DNA of 32,439 bases, taken from assembly GCA_021828255.1 (NCBI GenBank), contig JAKASB010000005.1, positions 4,270 to 36,708 of the forward strand, read 5' to 3'. Shown piece after piece: positions 18,856 to 28,203 of this stretch; the stretch's first letter is position 1, and the number at the start of each line of letters is the position of its first letter. This stretch comes from a bacterium (GTDB taxonomy: Bacteria; SZUA-79; Acidulodesulfobacterales; Acidulodesulfobacteraceae). The position numbers and the translations under genes were made by a program. The notes under the pieces were generated by a model. That model had not been told where the DNA came from. It ran no database searches and was given only the letters and a program-made list of their open reading frames with translations.

Positions 18856-19622
18856 ACGAACAGATTTCTTTTATAGTGGAAATACAAAATATCGACATGG
18901 AGCTGTTAAAATTTGAAGAATTGCTTAAAAAAACTTTCAATGAAATTGAGGATTCACAGAATAATCTTAAATCGAAAGAATTGGAACTTGAAAGACTGAA
19001 AGAGGAACTAAGGGAGGTTAATAAAAAAATCGGCTGTTCCGAACTTGATATAAAATCTTATGAAGATAAGATAATTAAGATGAAAGATACGCAGAAGCTG
19101 ATTAAAACTAACAAAGAATACAATGCGATTCAAAAATCGATAAAAGATAACGAAGCCTTAAAAAAGAAGTCTGAGGACGAACAATTAGCATATATGGAAG
19201 ATAAAGAGACTATAAACGGCAAAATAACCCTCATTCAAAAAGAAATACAAGAACTTGCCTATGAGTTATCGGTTAAAAATGCGGAATATAAAAAAAACGA
19301 GCGGGAATTTGAGGCGGTTAAAAAAGATTTTTTAGATAAAAGAGAATTTACTAAAAACAAGATCAAAAAAGATTATATCGATATATACGAAGCCGTAAAA
19401 AAAAATAAAGGGTTTCCGGCGATTGCTACAGTAATGCAATCCGGAGCATGTACAGGGTGTTATAGGATGCTCCCGCCGCAGCAGTTTAACGAACTTATAT
19501 CGGAAAACGTATTTATGCAGTGTCCCGTGTGTTCAAGGATACTTTATATCGATACGACTTTATCTGCGTCTGCGTCCTCTGCCGGCAAAGTTTCGGAGAA
19601 ACTCAATAAAAATAAAATATGA
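18852..19622 (+). CDS. C4-type zinc-ribbon coiled-coil protein
   Basis: Long coiled coil followed by CTGCYRMLPPQQFNELISENVFMQCPVCSRILYID; TTG start with SD aaaggagga. Confidence 0.88.
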   Translation: MNEQISFIVEIQNIDMELLKFEELLKKTFNEIEDSQNNLKSKELELERLKEELREVNKKIGCSELDIKSYEDKIIKMKDTQKLIKTNKEYNAIQKSIKDNEALKKKSEDEQLAYMEDKETINGKITLIQKEIQELAYELSVKNAEYKKNEREFEAVKKDFLDKREFTKNKIKKDYIDIYEAVKKNKGFPAIATVMQSGACTGCYRMLPPQQFNELISENVFMQCPVCSRILYIDTTLSASASSAGKVSEKLNKNKI

Positions 19623-20077
19623 ACTTAACCGTTTATACAGACGGGGCATCTCGTGGAAATCCCGGTAAGTCCGGAGCAGGGATACTGATTCTTGACGGAA
19701 ATAAACAAAAGATGGCTTCTTTAAATAAATATCTGGGTGTTTCAACCAATAATGAAGCTGAATATAAGGCGCTTATTATTGCGCTGGAATATTTATCAAG
19801 TATACTGCCGAATGCCCGCGGTATATCAGGGGTTCTTTTTTTATTGGATTCTCAGTTGCTTGTCAATCAGATGAACGGAGTTTATTCCGTTAAAAGCGCA
19901 AATATCCTGCCTCTTTATAATAAAGCGCAAAAATTGCTTAAAGATATAAAGACGGCTCCAAAACTCAGGGAAGGTTTATTAAAAGTCACATTCCGGTACA
20001 TTCCGAGAGAACTTAACAAGGATGCCGACAGGCTGGCAAATCTGGCGATAGATGCGTCTGCTGCCGTATCTGTATAA
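19619..20077 (+). CDS. rnhA: Ribonuclease HI family protein
   Basis: VYTDGASRGNPGKSGAGILI, NNEAEYKALIIAL, RELNKDADRLANLA motifs. Confidence 0.9.
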   Translation: MNLTVYTDGASRGNPGKSGAGILILDGNKQKMASLNKYLGVSTNNEAEYKALIIALEYLSSILPNARGISGVLFLLDSQLLVNQMNGVYSVKSANILPLYNKAQKLLKDIKTAPKLREGLLKVTFRYIPRELNKDADRLANLAIDASAAVSV

Positions 20078-20097
20078 ATATATAAATATTATATATA

Positions 20098-20126
20098 TTG
20101 ACGAATAAACGCCAAACTGTTAAAAT
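20098..20126 (+). promoter_or_regulatory. Promoter for rnpB
   Basis: TTGACG (20098-20103), 17 bp spacer, TAAAAT (20121-20126); expected TSS near 20132, at the base of the P1 stem. Confidence 0.7.
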
Positions 20127-20130
20127 ATTT

Positions 20131-20508
20131 TTATAGCCGTAAGCAAAAACAGTCGGTCGCGGAAGATTTTTATGTCTTTCGAGGAAAGTCCGGGCTCCAA
20201 AGAGCATAACGCCGTTTTATACCGGTGAAGGCAACTTTAAGGAAAGCGCAACAGAAAATATACCGCCTTATTGAATTATTGATTATTAAATCATTAAATA
20301 CCGAAATTTTTAATAGGGTAAGGGTGAAATAGCGAGGTAAGAGCTCACTTGGACATTATGTAAATAATGTTTATGGCAAGCCCCGTTAGGAGCAAGAACA
20401 AATAGGAAGACTTAAGGCTGCTCGCCTTGCATAGTCTTCGGGTTGTTCGCACAGAGAAATGACCGACCTTAGACAGAACCCGGCTTATGGTTTTGCTTGC
20501 GGCTATAA
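20131..20508 (+). ncRNA. rnpB: RNase P RNA, bacterial class A-like
   Basis: Conserved GAGGAAAGTCCGGGCTCC, AGGGTGAAATAGCGAGGTAAGAGCTCACT, GGAGCAAGAACAAATAGGAAG, GCACAGAGAAATGACCGACC, ACAGAACCCGGCTTAT; ends pair as P1. Confidence 0.93.
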
Positions 20509-20540
20509 CTCACCTTTAATTATTATAAACTTAAGTCTAA

Positions 20541-22346
20541 ATGGAAATCAAAAACATCAGGAATTTTTCTATTATAGCACATATAGATCACGGAAAATCT
20601 ACGCTTGCGGACAGGTTTCTGGATTTTACCGGAGCAATCACCGAAAGAGAAAAAGTTTCCCAATTTTTAGACAATATGGAGCTTGAGCGGGAAAGAGGAA
20701 TTACTATTAAGGCGCAGACCGTAAGATTGAATTATAATTACAAAGGCAAGGATTATATCCTTAATCTAATCGACACTCCAGGGCACGTAGATTTCTCTTA
20801 CGAAGTATCAAAATCGTTAGCCGCATGCGAGGGCGCTCTTCTTGTCGTCGATGCGACCCAAGGAGTGGAAGCCCAGACTCTAGCCAATGTTTATATAGCT
20901 TCGGACATGAATTTAGCCATTGTTCCGGTCATTAATAAAATAGACCTTCCCAGTGCAGACCCGGAAAAAACTAAAAAAGAAATCGAAGAAGTAGTCGGTC
21001 TTGAAGCTGGAGGCGCTATTTTGGCAAGCGCAAAAGAAGGCATAGGAATAAAAGAGATACTTGAAGCCGTTATAAATAAAATTCCCTCTCCGAACGGAGA
21101 TCCGCTGTCCCCGCTCAAGGCTTTAATTTTTGATTCGTGGTTTGATTCTTACCAGGGTGTCGTTGCCCTTATCAGAATATTTGACGGTAGTGTTTCCCCG
21201 GGCGATATTATCTTGTTGATGAATTCCGGGGTTTCTTACGAAGTCCAAAAAGTAGGTGTTTATAACCCGTATATGAAAGAATTAGATGCTTTAGCCGCCG
21301 GAGAAGTCGGATTTATTATCGCAAATATAAAAGATTCGGGCAGATTAAAAATCGGTGATACTATTACCCTTAAAGCCAATCCTGCAAAAGAACCCCTGCC
21401 GGATTTTAAGGAGCCGAAGCCGATGGTATTTGCCGGTATTTATCCTATAGATTCCGACGACTATCCTGAACTTAAAGATTCCATAGAAAAATTAAAGCTC
21501 AACGACCCTTCATTTTCTTACGAACCGGAAAATTCACTTGCGCTGGGATTCGGCTTCAGATGCGGATTTTTGGGGCTTTTACATATGGAAATAATAGTAG
21601 AAAGGTTAGAAAGAGAATACGGTTTAAACCTTATATCTACTTCCCCCACCGTTCTTTACAATATAACGACGGTTAAGGGAGAAATAAAAACCGCGCTTAA
21701 TCCGATGAAATTTCCTCCTTCTAAAGAGATACCTATGCAGGAAGTAGACCGCATAGAAGAGCCTTTTATTAGAGCAAATATATATGTTCCCTCCGAATTT
21801 CTGGGGAAAATAATAAACTTATGCGTCGAAAAAAGGGGGCAGCAGGTTGAGCTTAAATATATAACAAAAAGCAGGGTCCAGCTTGTGTATGAATTGCCTT
21901 TGTCGGAGATAGTCCTCGATTTTTATGACCAGCTTAAATCGTTGTCCAAAGGCTATGCCTCTTTTGACTACGAATTCAGCGGGTATAAACCTGCAGATAT
22001 GATAAAACTTGAAATATTAGTCAATAAAGATCCTGTCGATGCTCTCTCCGTAATTGTTCACAGAGATAAGGCTTACGTTCGGGGAAGAAATATAGTCGAG
22101 AAGCTTAGGACTTTAATACCGAGGCAGATGTTCGAGGTTGTTCTTCAGGCGCAAATCGGTTCAAAAATTATAGCAAGAGAAGAAATTAAGGCATTAAGGA
22201 AAAATGTTCTTGCCAAGTGCTACGGAGGGGACATTACAAGAAAGAGGAAACTTTTAGAAAAGCAGAAAGAAGGAAAGAAAAAAATGAAAAATATAGGTTC
22301 CGTCGAGATTCCTCAGGAAGCCTTCTTATCGATATTGAAGGTTTGA
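20541..22346 (+). CDS. lepA: Translation elongation factor 4
   Basis: [44 protein letters not shown]-like, [51 protein letters not shown]. Confidence 0.97.
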   Translation: MEIKNIRNFSIIAHIDHGKSTLADRFLDFTGAITEREKVSQFLDNMELERERGITIKAQTVRLNYNYKGKDYILNLIDTPGHVDFSYEVSKSLAACEGALLVVDATQGVEAQTLANVYIASDMNLAIVPVINKIDLPSADPEKTKKEIEEVVGLEAGGAILASAKEGIGIKEILEAVINKIPSPNGDPLSPLKALIFDSWFDSYQGVVALIRIFDGSVSPGDIILLMNSGVSYEVQKVGVYNPYMKELDALAAGEVGFIIANIKDSGRLKIGDTITLKANPAKEPLPDFKEPKPMVFAGIYPIDSDDYPELKDSIEKLKLNDPSFSYEPENSLALGFGFRCGFLGLLHMEIIVERLEREYGLNLISTSPTVLYNITTVKGEIKTALNPMKFPPSKEIPMQEVDRIEEPFIRANIYVPSEFLGKIINLCVEKRGQQVELKYITKSRVQLVYELPLSEIVLDFYDQLKSLSKGYASFDYEFSGYKPADMIKLEILVNKDPVDALSVIVHRDKAYVRGRNIVEKLRTLIPRQMFEVVLQAQIGSKIIAREEIKALRKNVLAKCYGGDITRKRKLLEKQKEGKKKMKNIGSVEIPQEAFLSILKV

Positions 22347-22380
22347 CGGTATTTATGTAATATAGACAATTTTTTTAGGC

Positions 22381-22604
22381 CCCAAATCCCGATTTAGAAA
22401 CTATTTTAATAAATTCCAATATCCCGTCATTGCGAGCGCAGCGAAGCAATCTCGCTTTAGATTGGTTAGCTGCGCTGGACTTCGTCCCATCTTTGCCTGC
22501 ATAAAACCGTTGGTTTTATAAACGCAGCTAAAGATATGCTCGCAATGACATTATTAAGTAATTCCGGCAATCCATATATATAAAATCCTAAATCGGGATT
22601 TGGG
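22381..22604. repeat. Nested inverted-repeat (MITE/REP-like) element
   Basis: Outer 17-bp perfect IR cccaaatcccgatttag (22381-22397) / ctaaatcgggatttggg (22588-22604); inner 11-bp perfect IR gtcattgcgag (22426-22436) / ctcgcaatgac (22539-22549); additional internal hairpins. Confidence 0.85.
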
Positions 22605-22617
22605 TAGGCTATTTAAT

Positions 22618-22646
22618 TAGACTTAAGAAAAAAAAACTGATATAAT
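22618..22646 (+). promoter_or_regulatory. Candidate extended -10 promoter for lepB (TGA-TATAAT)
   Basis: TATAAT at 22641-22646 preceded by TGA; weak -35 TAGACT at 22618-22623, 17 bp spacer. Confidence 0.5.
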
Positions 22647-22692
22647 TAAAAAGTTTATAAGTAAAATCATTTAGATTTGTGAAAATTAAAAT

Positions 22693-23343
22693 ATGAGCAA
22701 GCATACTTTATGGGATTACTTTAAAGCAATAGTCATAGCTATCATTATTGCTTTAATTTTCAGAACGTTTGTCGTTCAGGCGTTTAAAATACCTTCCGGT
22801 TCTATGGAGCCTACACTGATTCCTGGCGACCATATACTTGTAAATAAGTTTATATACGGTATTAATATTCCTTTTACAAAGTCTTATATTCCCGTATCTC
22901 ATCCCAAGACGGGACAGGTTATAGTTTTTAAATTTCCTTTTGCGGGCAAATATAATCTGCATAGAGGAATAGATTTTATTAAAAGAGTCGTCGGAGTACC
23001 CGGCGACAAAATCCAGATTATTAATAACAGGGTTTATATAAACGGTCATATCTATGAATGCAAATATGCGAAGTGGAAATCAAAAACTATGTTACCGGCT
23101 TATAGTTCTCCAAGAGACAACTATGGTCCCGTAATCGTTCCCAGGAAGGAGCTTTTTGTAATGGGGGATAATAGAGACAACAGTTTTGACTCGAGATACT
23201 GGGGTTTTGTTCCGTACAAGGATATTGTCGGACAGGCATTTATTATATATTTTTCATGGAATCCTAAAAATCATTTCGATATTTACTGGAAGCGTTTTTT
23301 TAAAACTGTCCCCGACTGTTCCTTTAAGAAAAATATAGGGTGA
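22693..23343 (+). CDS. lepB: Signal peptidase I
   Basis: FKIPSGSMEPTLIPGDHILVNKF, FIKRVVGVPGDKIQI, MGDNRDNSFDSRYWGFV. Confidence 0.96.
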   Translation: MSKHTLWDYFKAIVIAIIIALIFRTFVVQAFKIPSGSMEPTLIPGDHILVNKFIYGINIPFTKSYIPVSHPKTGQVIVFKFPFAGKYNLHRGIDFIKRVVGVPGDKIQIINNRVYINGHIYECKYAKWKSKTMLPAYSSPRDNYGPVIVPRKELFVMGDNRDNSFDSRYWGFVPYKDIVGQAFIIYFSWNPKNHFDIYWKRFFKTVPDCSFKKNIG

Positions 23344-23352
23344 TGAGTAAAA

Positions 23353-23868
23353 TTGAAAAAAGAAATTATATTAGGCAATAAAGAAACAGGTTTAATTTTA
23401 GATAATTTTATAAATGATATTTTAAGTTCAAAAATTAATTTTAACAACGCCGTTATAATAGGTATAAAAAACGGCGGAGTTCCATTAGCAGGTTTAATTC
23501 AAAAGACGGTTTTTAAACGGTTTAATATCGACTGTAAAATAGGATATGTCGATATGACTCTTTACAGGGATGACCCTTTTTCCGTAAAAAAATCGGGAAA
23601 TGCTACCGAACTTCTTTTTGATATAAACGATAAAGAAGTTATACTTGTGGATGACGTTATAAGCAGTGGAAGAACCGTTAGGGCTTCCATAGACGAGATT
23701 TTCGATTTTGGAAGACCGGAAAAGATAAGGCTTGCGGTTTTTATCGATAAAGGCGGAAGAGAATTGCCGATATGTCCGGATTTTATCGGGAAGAAAATAA
23801 GAGCCGGTAAAAAAGAAATAATCAATGTAGATGTTCTAAGCAAAAAAAAATTTGTAGAAAAAATATGA
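23353..23868 (+). CDS. pyrR: Bifunctional pyr operon regulator / uracil phosphoribosyltransferase
   Basis: PRPP motif VILVDDVISSGRTVRASIDEIFDFGRP; YVDMTLYRDD; TTG start; adjacent to pyrB. Confidence 0.9.
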   Translation: MKKEIILGNKETGLILDNFINDILSSKINFNNAVIIGIKNGGVPLAGLIQKTVFKRFNIDCKIGYVDMTLYRDDPFSVKKSGNATELLFDINDKEVILVDDVISSGRTVRASIDEIFDFGRPEKIRLAVFIDKGGRELPICPDFIGKKIRAGKKEIINVDVLSKKKFVEKI

Positions 23869-24794
23869 GCTTCAATAAAAAAGACCTCATTTCCATTAAA
23901 GACCTTTCCGCATCAGACATTAATTATTTCATAGAAACCGCAAAAGAATTTAAAAAAATATCGCTGAAAGACATAAAAAAAGTTCCGACGCTCAGAGGAA
24001 AGACCGTCGTGAATATTTTTTACGAACCGTCCACAAGGACAAGATCATCTTTTGAAATTGCTCAGAAAAGAATGAGCGCCGATTCTTTAAGTATTTCCAT
24101 TTCACAAAGTTCGGTTACGAAAGGAGAAAGCCTTAAAGATACCATACTTAATCTTGAAGCCATGAAGCCGGATGCCTTCGTCTTAAGACATTCGGAATCG
24201 GGGGCGGCTTATTTTATATCTAAATTGACCGAAGCCTCTGTAATAAATGCAGGCGACGGAATAAACGAACATCCTACCCAGTGTCTTTTAGACATAATGA
24301 CCGTCATTGAAGAAAAAAAAGACGTCGGGTCTCTTAAGGTAGCAATAATAGGCGATATTTATCATTCAAGAGTAGCAAGGTCGGATATTTACGGATTTTC
24401 TAAGTTGGGAGCAAATGTTTATTTATATGCCCCACATTCCCTTTTACCCAGATTAATCGAACTTAAAAACGTGAGGATAGCAAAAAATATGGAAGAAGCG
24501 GTTAAAGATGCGGATGTTATAATAATGCTCAGGATTCAAAAAGAAAGGGCAAGCTATTATTTTATACCGTCTATTGAAGAATACAGAAATTTCTTCCAGT
24601 TAACGCCGGAATTGCTCTCAAAGGCTTCTAAAGGGGTCATTATTCTTCATCCAGGACCCGTCAATAGAGATATAGAAATAGCCGGAAGTATAATAAACGG
24701 CGGTAAGACCCATATTTTTAAACAAGTTGAAAACGGCGTGGCAATAAGAATGGCATGCCTTTATATATTACTGAGTTATCAAAAAAATAAATGA
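23865..24794 (+). CDS. pyrB: Aspartate carbamoyltransferase catalytic subunit
   Basis: FYEPSTRTRSSFEIAQKRM, GINEHPTQCLLDIMTV, HPGPVNRDIEI. Confidence 0.96.
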   Translation: MSFNKKDLISIKDLSASDINYFIETAKEFKKISLKDIKKVPTLRGKTVVNIFYEPSTRTRSSFEIAQKRMSADSLSISISQSSVTKGESLKDTILNLEAMKPDAFVLRHSESGAAYFISKLTEASVINAGDGINEHPTQCLLDIMTVIEEKKDVGSLKVAIIGDIYHSRVARSDIYGFSKLGANVYLYAPHSLLPRLIELKNVRIAKNMEEAVKDADVIIMLRIQKERASYYFIPSIEEYRNFFQLTPELLSKASKGVIILHPGPVNRDIEIAGSIINGGKTHIFKQVENGVAIRMACLYILLSYQKNK

Positions 24795-24807
24795 TTAATA
24801 ATACAAT

Positions 24808-26085
24808 ATGCAAAAGCTTTTGATAAAGAACGGAATAATCGTCGATCCTCTAATAAAGACGGAAGTCAAAAGGGATATTTATATTGAAGACGGTATAATA
24901 AAAAATTTGCCTTCAAAACAAAAAATCACCGGTGTTAAAACTTTAGATGCCGAAAATTCTATTGTTTTTCCGGGATTAATAGATATGCACGTTCATCTAA
25001 GAGAGCCTGGATTTGAATATAAAGAAACCGTTCAAACAGGAATGGAGGCGGCAATAGCCGGCGGTTTTACATCTATTTGTTGTATGCCTAATACTAATCC
25101 TGTCAACGATTCCAAGATCGTCGGCAGTTTTTTATTGGATAAAGCAAAAAGCCTTAATTTAATAAACTTATTTCCAATAGGTGCTATATCTAAAGGGTTA
25201 CAGGGAACTTCTCTTGCAAATATCGGGGAGCTAAAAGAATCCGGCGCAGTTGCTCTGAGTGACGACGGCAATCCCGTCGAAGACGGCGCTCTTATGGGGA
25301 GGGCGATGTTATATGCCCGCACTTTCGATTTGCCGGTAATATCGCATAGCGAAGATTCAAAGTTACGCGGCAAAGGAGTTATTAACGAAGGGGTTGTATC
25401 CGAGCGACTCGGAGTAGTCGGAATTCCAAGCATTGCCGAAGAAATAGGCATAGCAAGGGATATTATGCTTGCCGGTTATTACGGCGCAAATGTTCATATA
25501 GCGCACGTTTCTACAAGCGGTTCGGTTGATATTATAAAAAGGGCAAAACAGTCGGGTATAAATGTTACATGCGAAACCTGCCCCCACTATTTTTCGCTTA
25601 CGGAAAATGCTTTATTAGACTATAATACTAATGCAAAAATGAATCCTCCTCTAAGAACGGAAAAAGATGTTGCGGCTATTATAAAAGCGTTGCATGACGG
25701 CACTATCGACGCTATCGCTTCCGACCATGCCCCGCACAGTAAAGATGAGAAAGATACTACGCTGGATGCCGCACCTTTCGGAATTATAGGTTTACAGACA
25801 TCTTTGTCATTGACATTAAGGCTTTTTTACGACAAAAAAATTTCTTTAATGCAAGTAGCCGAACTTATGTCTTTAAACCCTGCAAAAATTTTAAAATTAG
25901 GCAGAAGAGGCTCTTTACAAAATGGATATATAGCCGACATCACGGTGGCAGATATTAAAAAAGAATGGAAATTTATCGAAAGCAGGGTTAAATCCTTGAG
26001 TAAGAATTCTCCTTTTATCGGGGAAGAGTTTAAGGGTATTGCTACCGCCGTAATAGTCGGCGGAAGACTCATAGAGGCAAATTAA
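24808..26085 (+). CDS. pyrC: Dihydroorotase
   Basis: DMHVHLREPGFEYKETVQTG, CCMPNTNPVND, IASDHAPHSKDEK. Confidence 0.95.
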   Translation: MQKLLIKNGIIVDPLIKTEVKRDIYIEDGIIKNLPSKQKITGVKTLDAENSIVFPGLIDMHVHLREPGFEYKETVQTGMEAAIAGGFTSICCMPNTNPVNDSKIVGSFLLDKAKSLNLINLFPIGAISKGLQGTSLANIGELKESGAVALSDDGNPVEDGALMGRAMLYARTFDLPVISHSEDSKLRGKGVINEGVVSERLGVVGIPSIAEEIGIARDIMLAGYYGANVHIAHVSTSGSVDIIKRAKQSGINVTCETCPHYFSLTENALLDYNTNAKMNPPLRTEKDVAAIIKALHDGTIDAIASDHAPHSKDEKDTTLDAAPFGIIGLQTSLSLTLRLFYDKKISLMQVAELMSLNPAKILKLGRRGSLQNGYIADITVADIKKEWKFIESRVKSLSKNSPFIGEEFKGIATAVIVGGRLIEAN

Positions 26086-26105
26086 ATTTAAAATAAATAT
26101 ATAAA

Positions 26106-27203
26106 ATGGCCGGTTCTAAAAAAGAAAAAGCGATATTAATGCTTGAGGGCGGAATTTATTATGAGGGGTTTTATGAAGGCAAAACAATAGAATCTGGAGG
26201 AGAAGCGGTTTTTAATACTGCTATGAACGGCTATCAGGAACTTATTACTGATCCTTCCTATAACGGACAGGTTGTCGTTATGACTTATCCTATGGTGGGT
26301 AATTACGGCATAAACGATACAGATTTTGAATCCGAGAAAGTATGGATTTCAGGGTTAGTAACAAAAAATTGCGTTCAAAATTTTTCCCATCACGGCTCTT
26401 CAAAAAATTTAGCGGAATTTATTAATTCTTACGGTTATCCGGTTATATCAGGTATAGACACGAGGCATATAACTATTTTATTAAGGGACGGAGGTCAGTC
26501 TAATGCCTATGTCTCTCCAAAAGAAGCTGGAATCCGGCATATTAAGAGCAGATTAGATGCATTGCCGAAAATGGAAGGTTTAAACCTTGTTTCTAAAGTC
26601 TCGACTAAAAACGTTTATGAAAAGAATGTCGATTTTCCGGAGTTTAGAGTAACGGTTATAGATTACGGAATTAAATTTAATACACTGAGATGCTTAAATG
26701 ATATTAAAGCCGACGTCACGGTGGTTCCACATAATTTTTCGAAAAAAGAAATATTAGATACTGAGCCGGACGGCATTCTTTTGTCAAACGGTCCCGGAGA
26801 TCCAAAAACAATGGCTGAAGAAGTGGAAATATTAAAAAGCTTTCTCGGCGAAAAGCCTGTTTTCGGCATCTGTTTAGGACATCAATTGCTGTCGTTAGCT
26901 CTTGGTTTCGATACATATAAGCTGAAATTCGGACATCATGGAATAAATCAGCCTGTTAAAAATCTAAAAACCGGAAAAGTAGAAATTACGTCCCAAAATC
27001 ATGGTTTTTGCGTTAATTTTTTGGATAAGTCAAATACAAAGTTGACCCATATCAACTTGAACGATAACACGGTTGAAGGCATTAACAATGAGGGACTTAA
27101 AGCGTTTTCAGTCCAGTATCATCCGGAAAGCTCGCCAGGCCCCAGAGATTCGAGATACCTTTTTTCGGAATTTAAAGAATTGTGTTTAAATAGTAAAAAA
27201 TAG
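26106..27203 (+). CDS. carA: Carbamoyl-phosphate synthase small subunit
   Basis: GEAVFNTAMNGYQELITDPSYNGQ, PVFGICLGHQLLSLALG, QYHPESSPGP. Confidence 0.96.
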   Translation: MAGSKKEKAILMLEGGIYYEGFYEGKTIESGGEAVFNTAMNGYQELITDPSYNGQVVVMTYPMVGNYGINDTDFESEKVWISGLVTKNCVQNFSHHGSSKNLAEFINSYGYPVISGIDTRHITILLRDGGQSNAYVSPKEAGIRHIKSRLDALPKMEGLNLVSKVSTKNVYEKNVDFPEFRVTVIDYGIKFNTLRCLNDIKADVTVVPHNFSKKEILDTEPDGILLSNGPGDPKTMAEEVEILKSFLGEKPVFGICLGHQLLSLALGFDTYKLKFGHHGINQPVKNLKTGKVEITSQNHGFCVNFLDKSNTKLTHINLNDNTVEGINNEGLKAFSVQYHPESSPGPRDSRYLFSEFKELCLNSKK

Positions 27204-27205
27204 AA

Positions 27206-28177
27206 ATGCGGAAAATTAATAAAATATCTTTTATTCCATCGTATCTGACAATTTCAAATTCCGATTTTATTTCAAAGATAGACGGTCTTTATAGTTTAAT
27301 GGAAGATTGTAAATTGTGTCCCCGCCGGTGCGGAATAAAAAGGCTTAAGGGAGAAAAAGGTCTGTGCGGAGCGGCCGATAAATTAAAGATAGGAAGCATA
27401 AACCTGCATTTCGGTGAAGAGCCGCCGATATCCGGAAAAACAGGCTCCGGAACGATTTTTTTTAGCGGATGTTCTTTGAAATGCAAATTTTGCCAGAATT
27501 ACCCGATCAGCAGGTATTGTGCGGGAAATTTTTACGATACGGCGGAACTTGCGGACGGCATTATTAAACTTCAGGAAAAAGGGGCAGTCAATATTAATCT
27601 TGTTACGTCTATGCATTATATGCCTTTTGTAGCGGAGTCGATATTTCTGGCTAAAAAGAGGGGGCTAAAGATCCCTATCGTTTACAATAGTTCCGGATAC
27701 GAAGAAGGAAGGTTGTTAAATCTACTAAATGGAATTATAGATATATACCTGCCGGATATAAAATATTCGGATAATAAATATGCTTTAAGATATTCCGGTG
27801 TAGCAGGCTATGTCGAAACTAATAGGAAAGCATTGAAGATTATGTATGAACAGGTAAAAGGACTTAAAATAAACATGAATGGAATTGCCGTTTCCGGTCT
27901 TTTAATAAGGCATCTTGTACTTCCAGGAGGTATAAGCGGATATGCGGATTCTTTTAAATTTATCGCGGAAGAACTCGGCCGCGATGTTCCGGTAAGCCTT
28001 ATGAGTCAGTATTTTCCGGCTTATAAGGCACAATATGACCATAAATTAAATAGAAAGATTACGGAAAGAGAATATTCAGCCGCAGTTAAGGAATTAATCG
28101 ATAAAAATTTAACTGGATTTTTTCAGAATGATACGGATATTAACGATATTGATATAGACGTTATTGAGGCAGTATAA
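27206..28177 (+). CDS. PflX-like radical SAM protein
   Basis: Radical SAM motif GCSLKCKFCQNYPIS (CX3CX2C) preceded by CKLCPRRCGIKRLKGEKGLCG. Confidence 0.88.
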   Translation: MRKINKISFIPSYLTISNSDFISKIDGLYSLMEDCKLCPRRCGIKRLKGEKGLCGAADKLKIGSINLHFGEEPPISGKTGSGTIFFSGCSLKCKFCQNYPISRYCAGNFYDTAELADGIIKLQEKGAVNINLVTSMHYMPFVAESIFLAKKRGLKIPIVYNSSGYEEGRLLNLLNGIIDIYLPDIKYSDNKYALRYSGVAGYVETNRKALKIMYEQVKGLKINMNGIAVSGLLIRHLVLPGGISGYADSFKFIAEELGRDVPVSLMSQYFPAYKAQYDHKLNRKITEREYSAAVKELIDKNLTGFFQNDTDINDIDIDVIEAV

Positions 28178-28203
28178 ATTTAAAATTATAATAAAAATAA
28201 AAT

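Noticed and set aside
20013-20207. Minus-strand 64-aa ORF across the rnhA end and rnpB
   Set aside because: Antisense to rnhA and rnpB, low credibility.
20459-20686. 75-aa ORF across the rnpB 3' end and lepA start
   Set aside because: Out of frame with lepA and lies in the RNase P RNA; no recognisable protein features.
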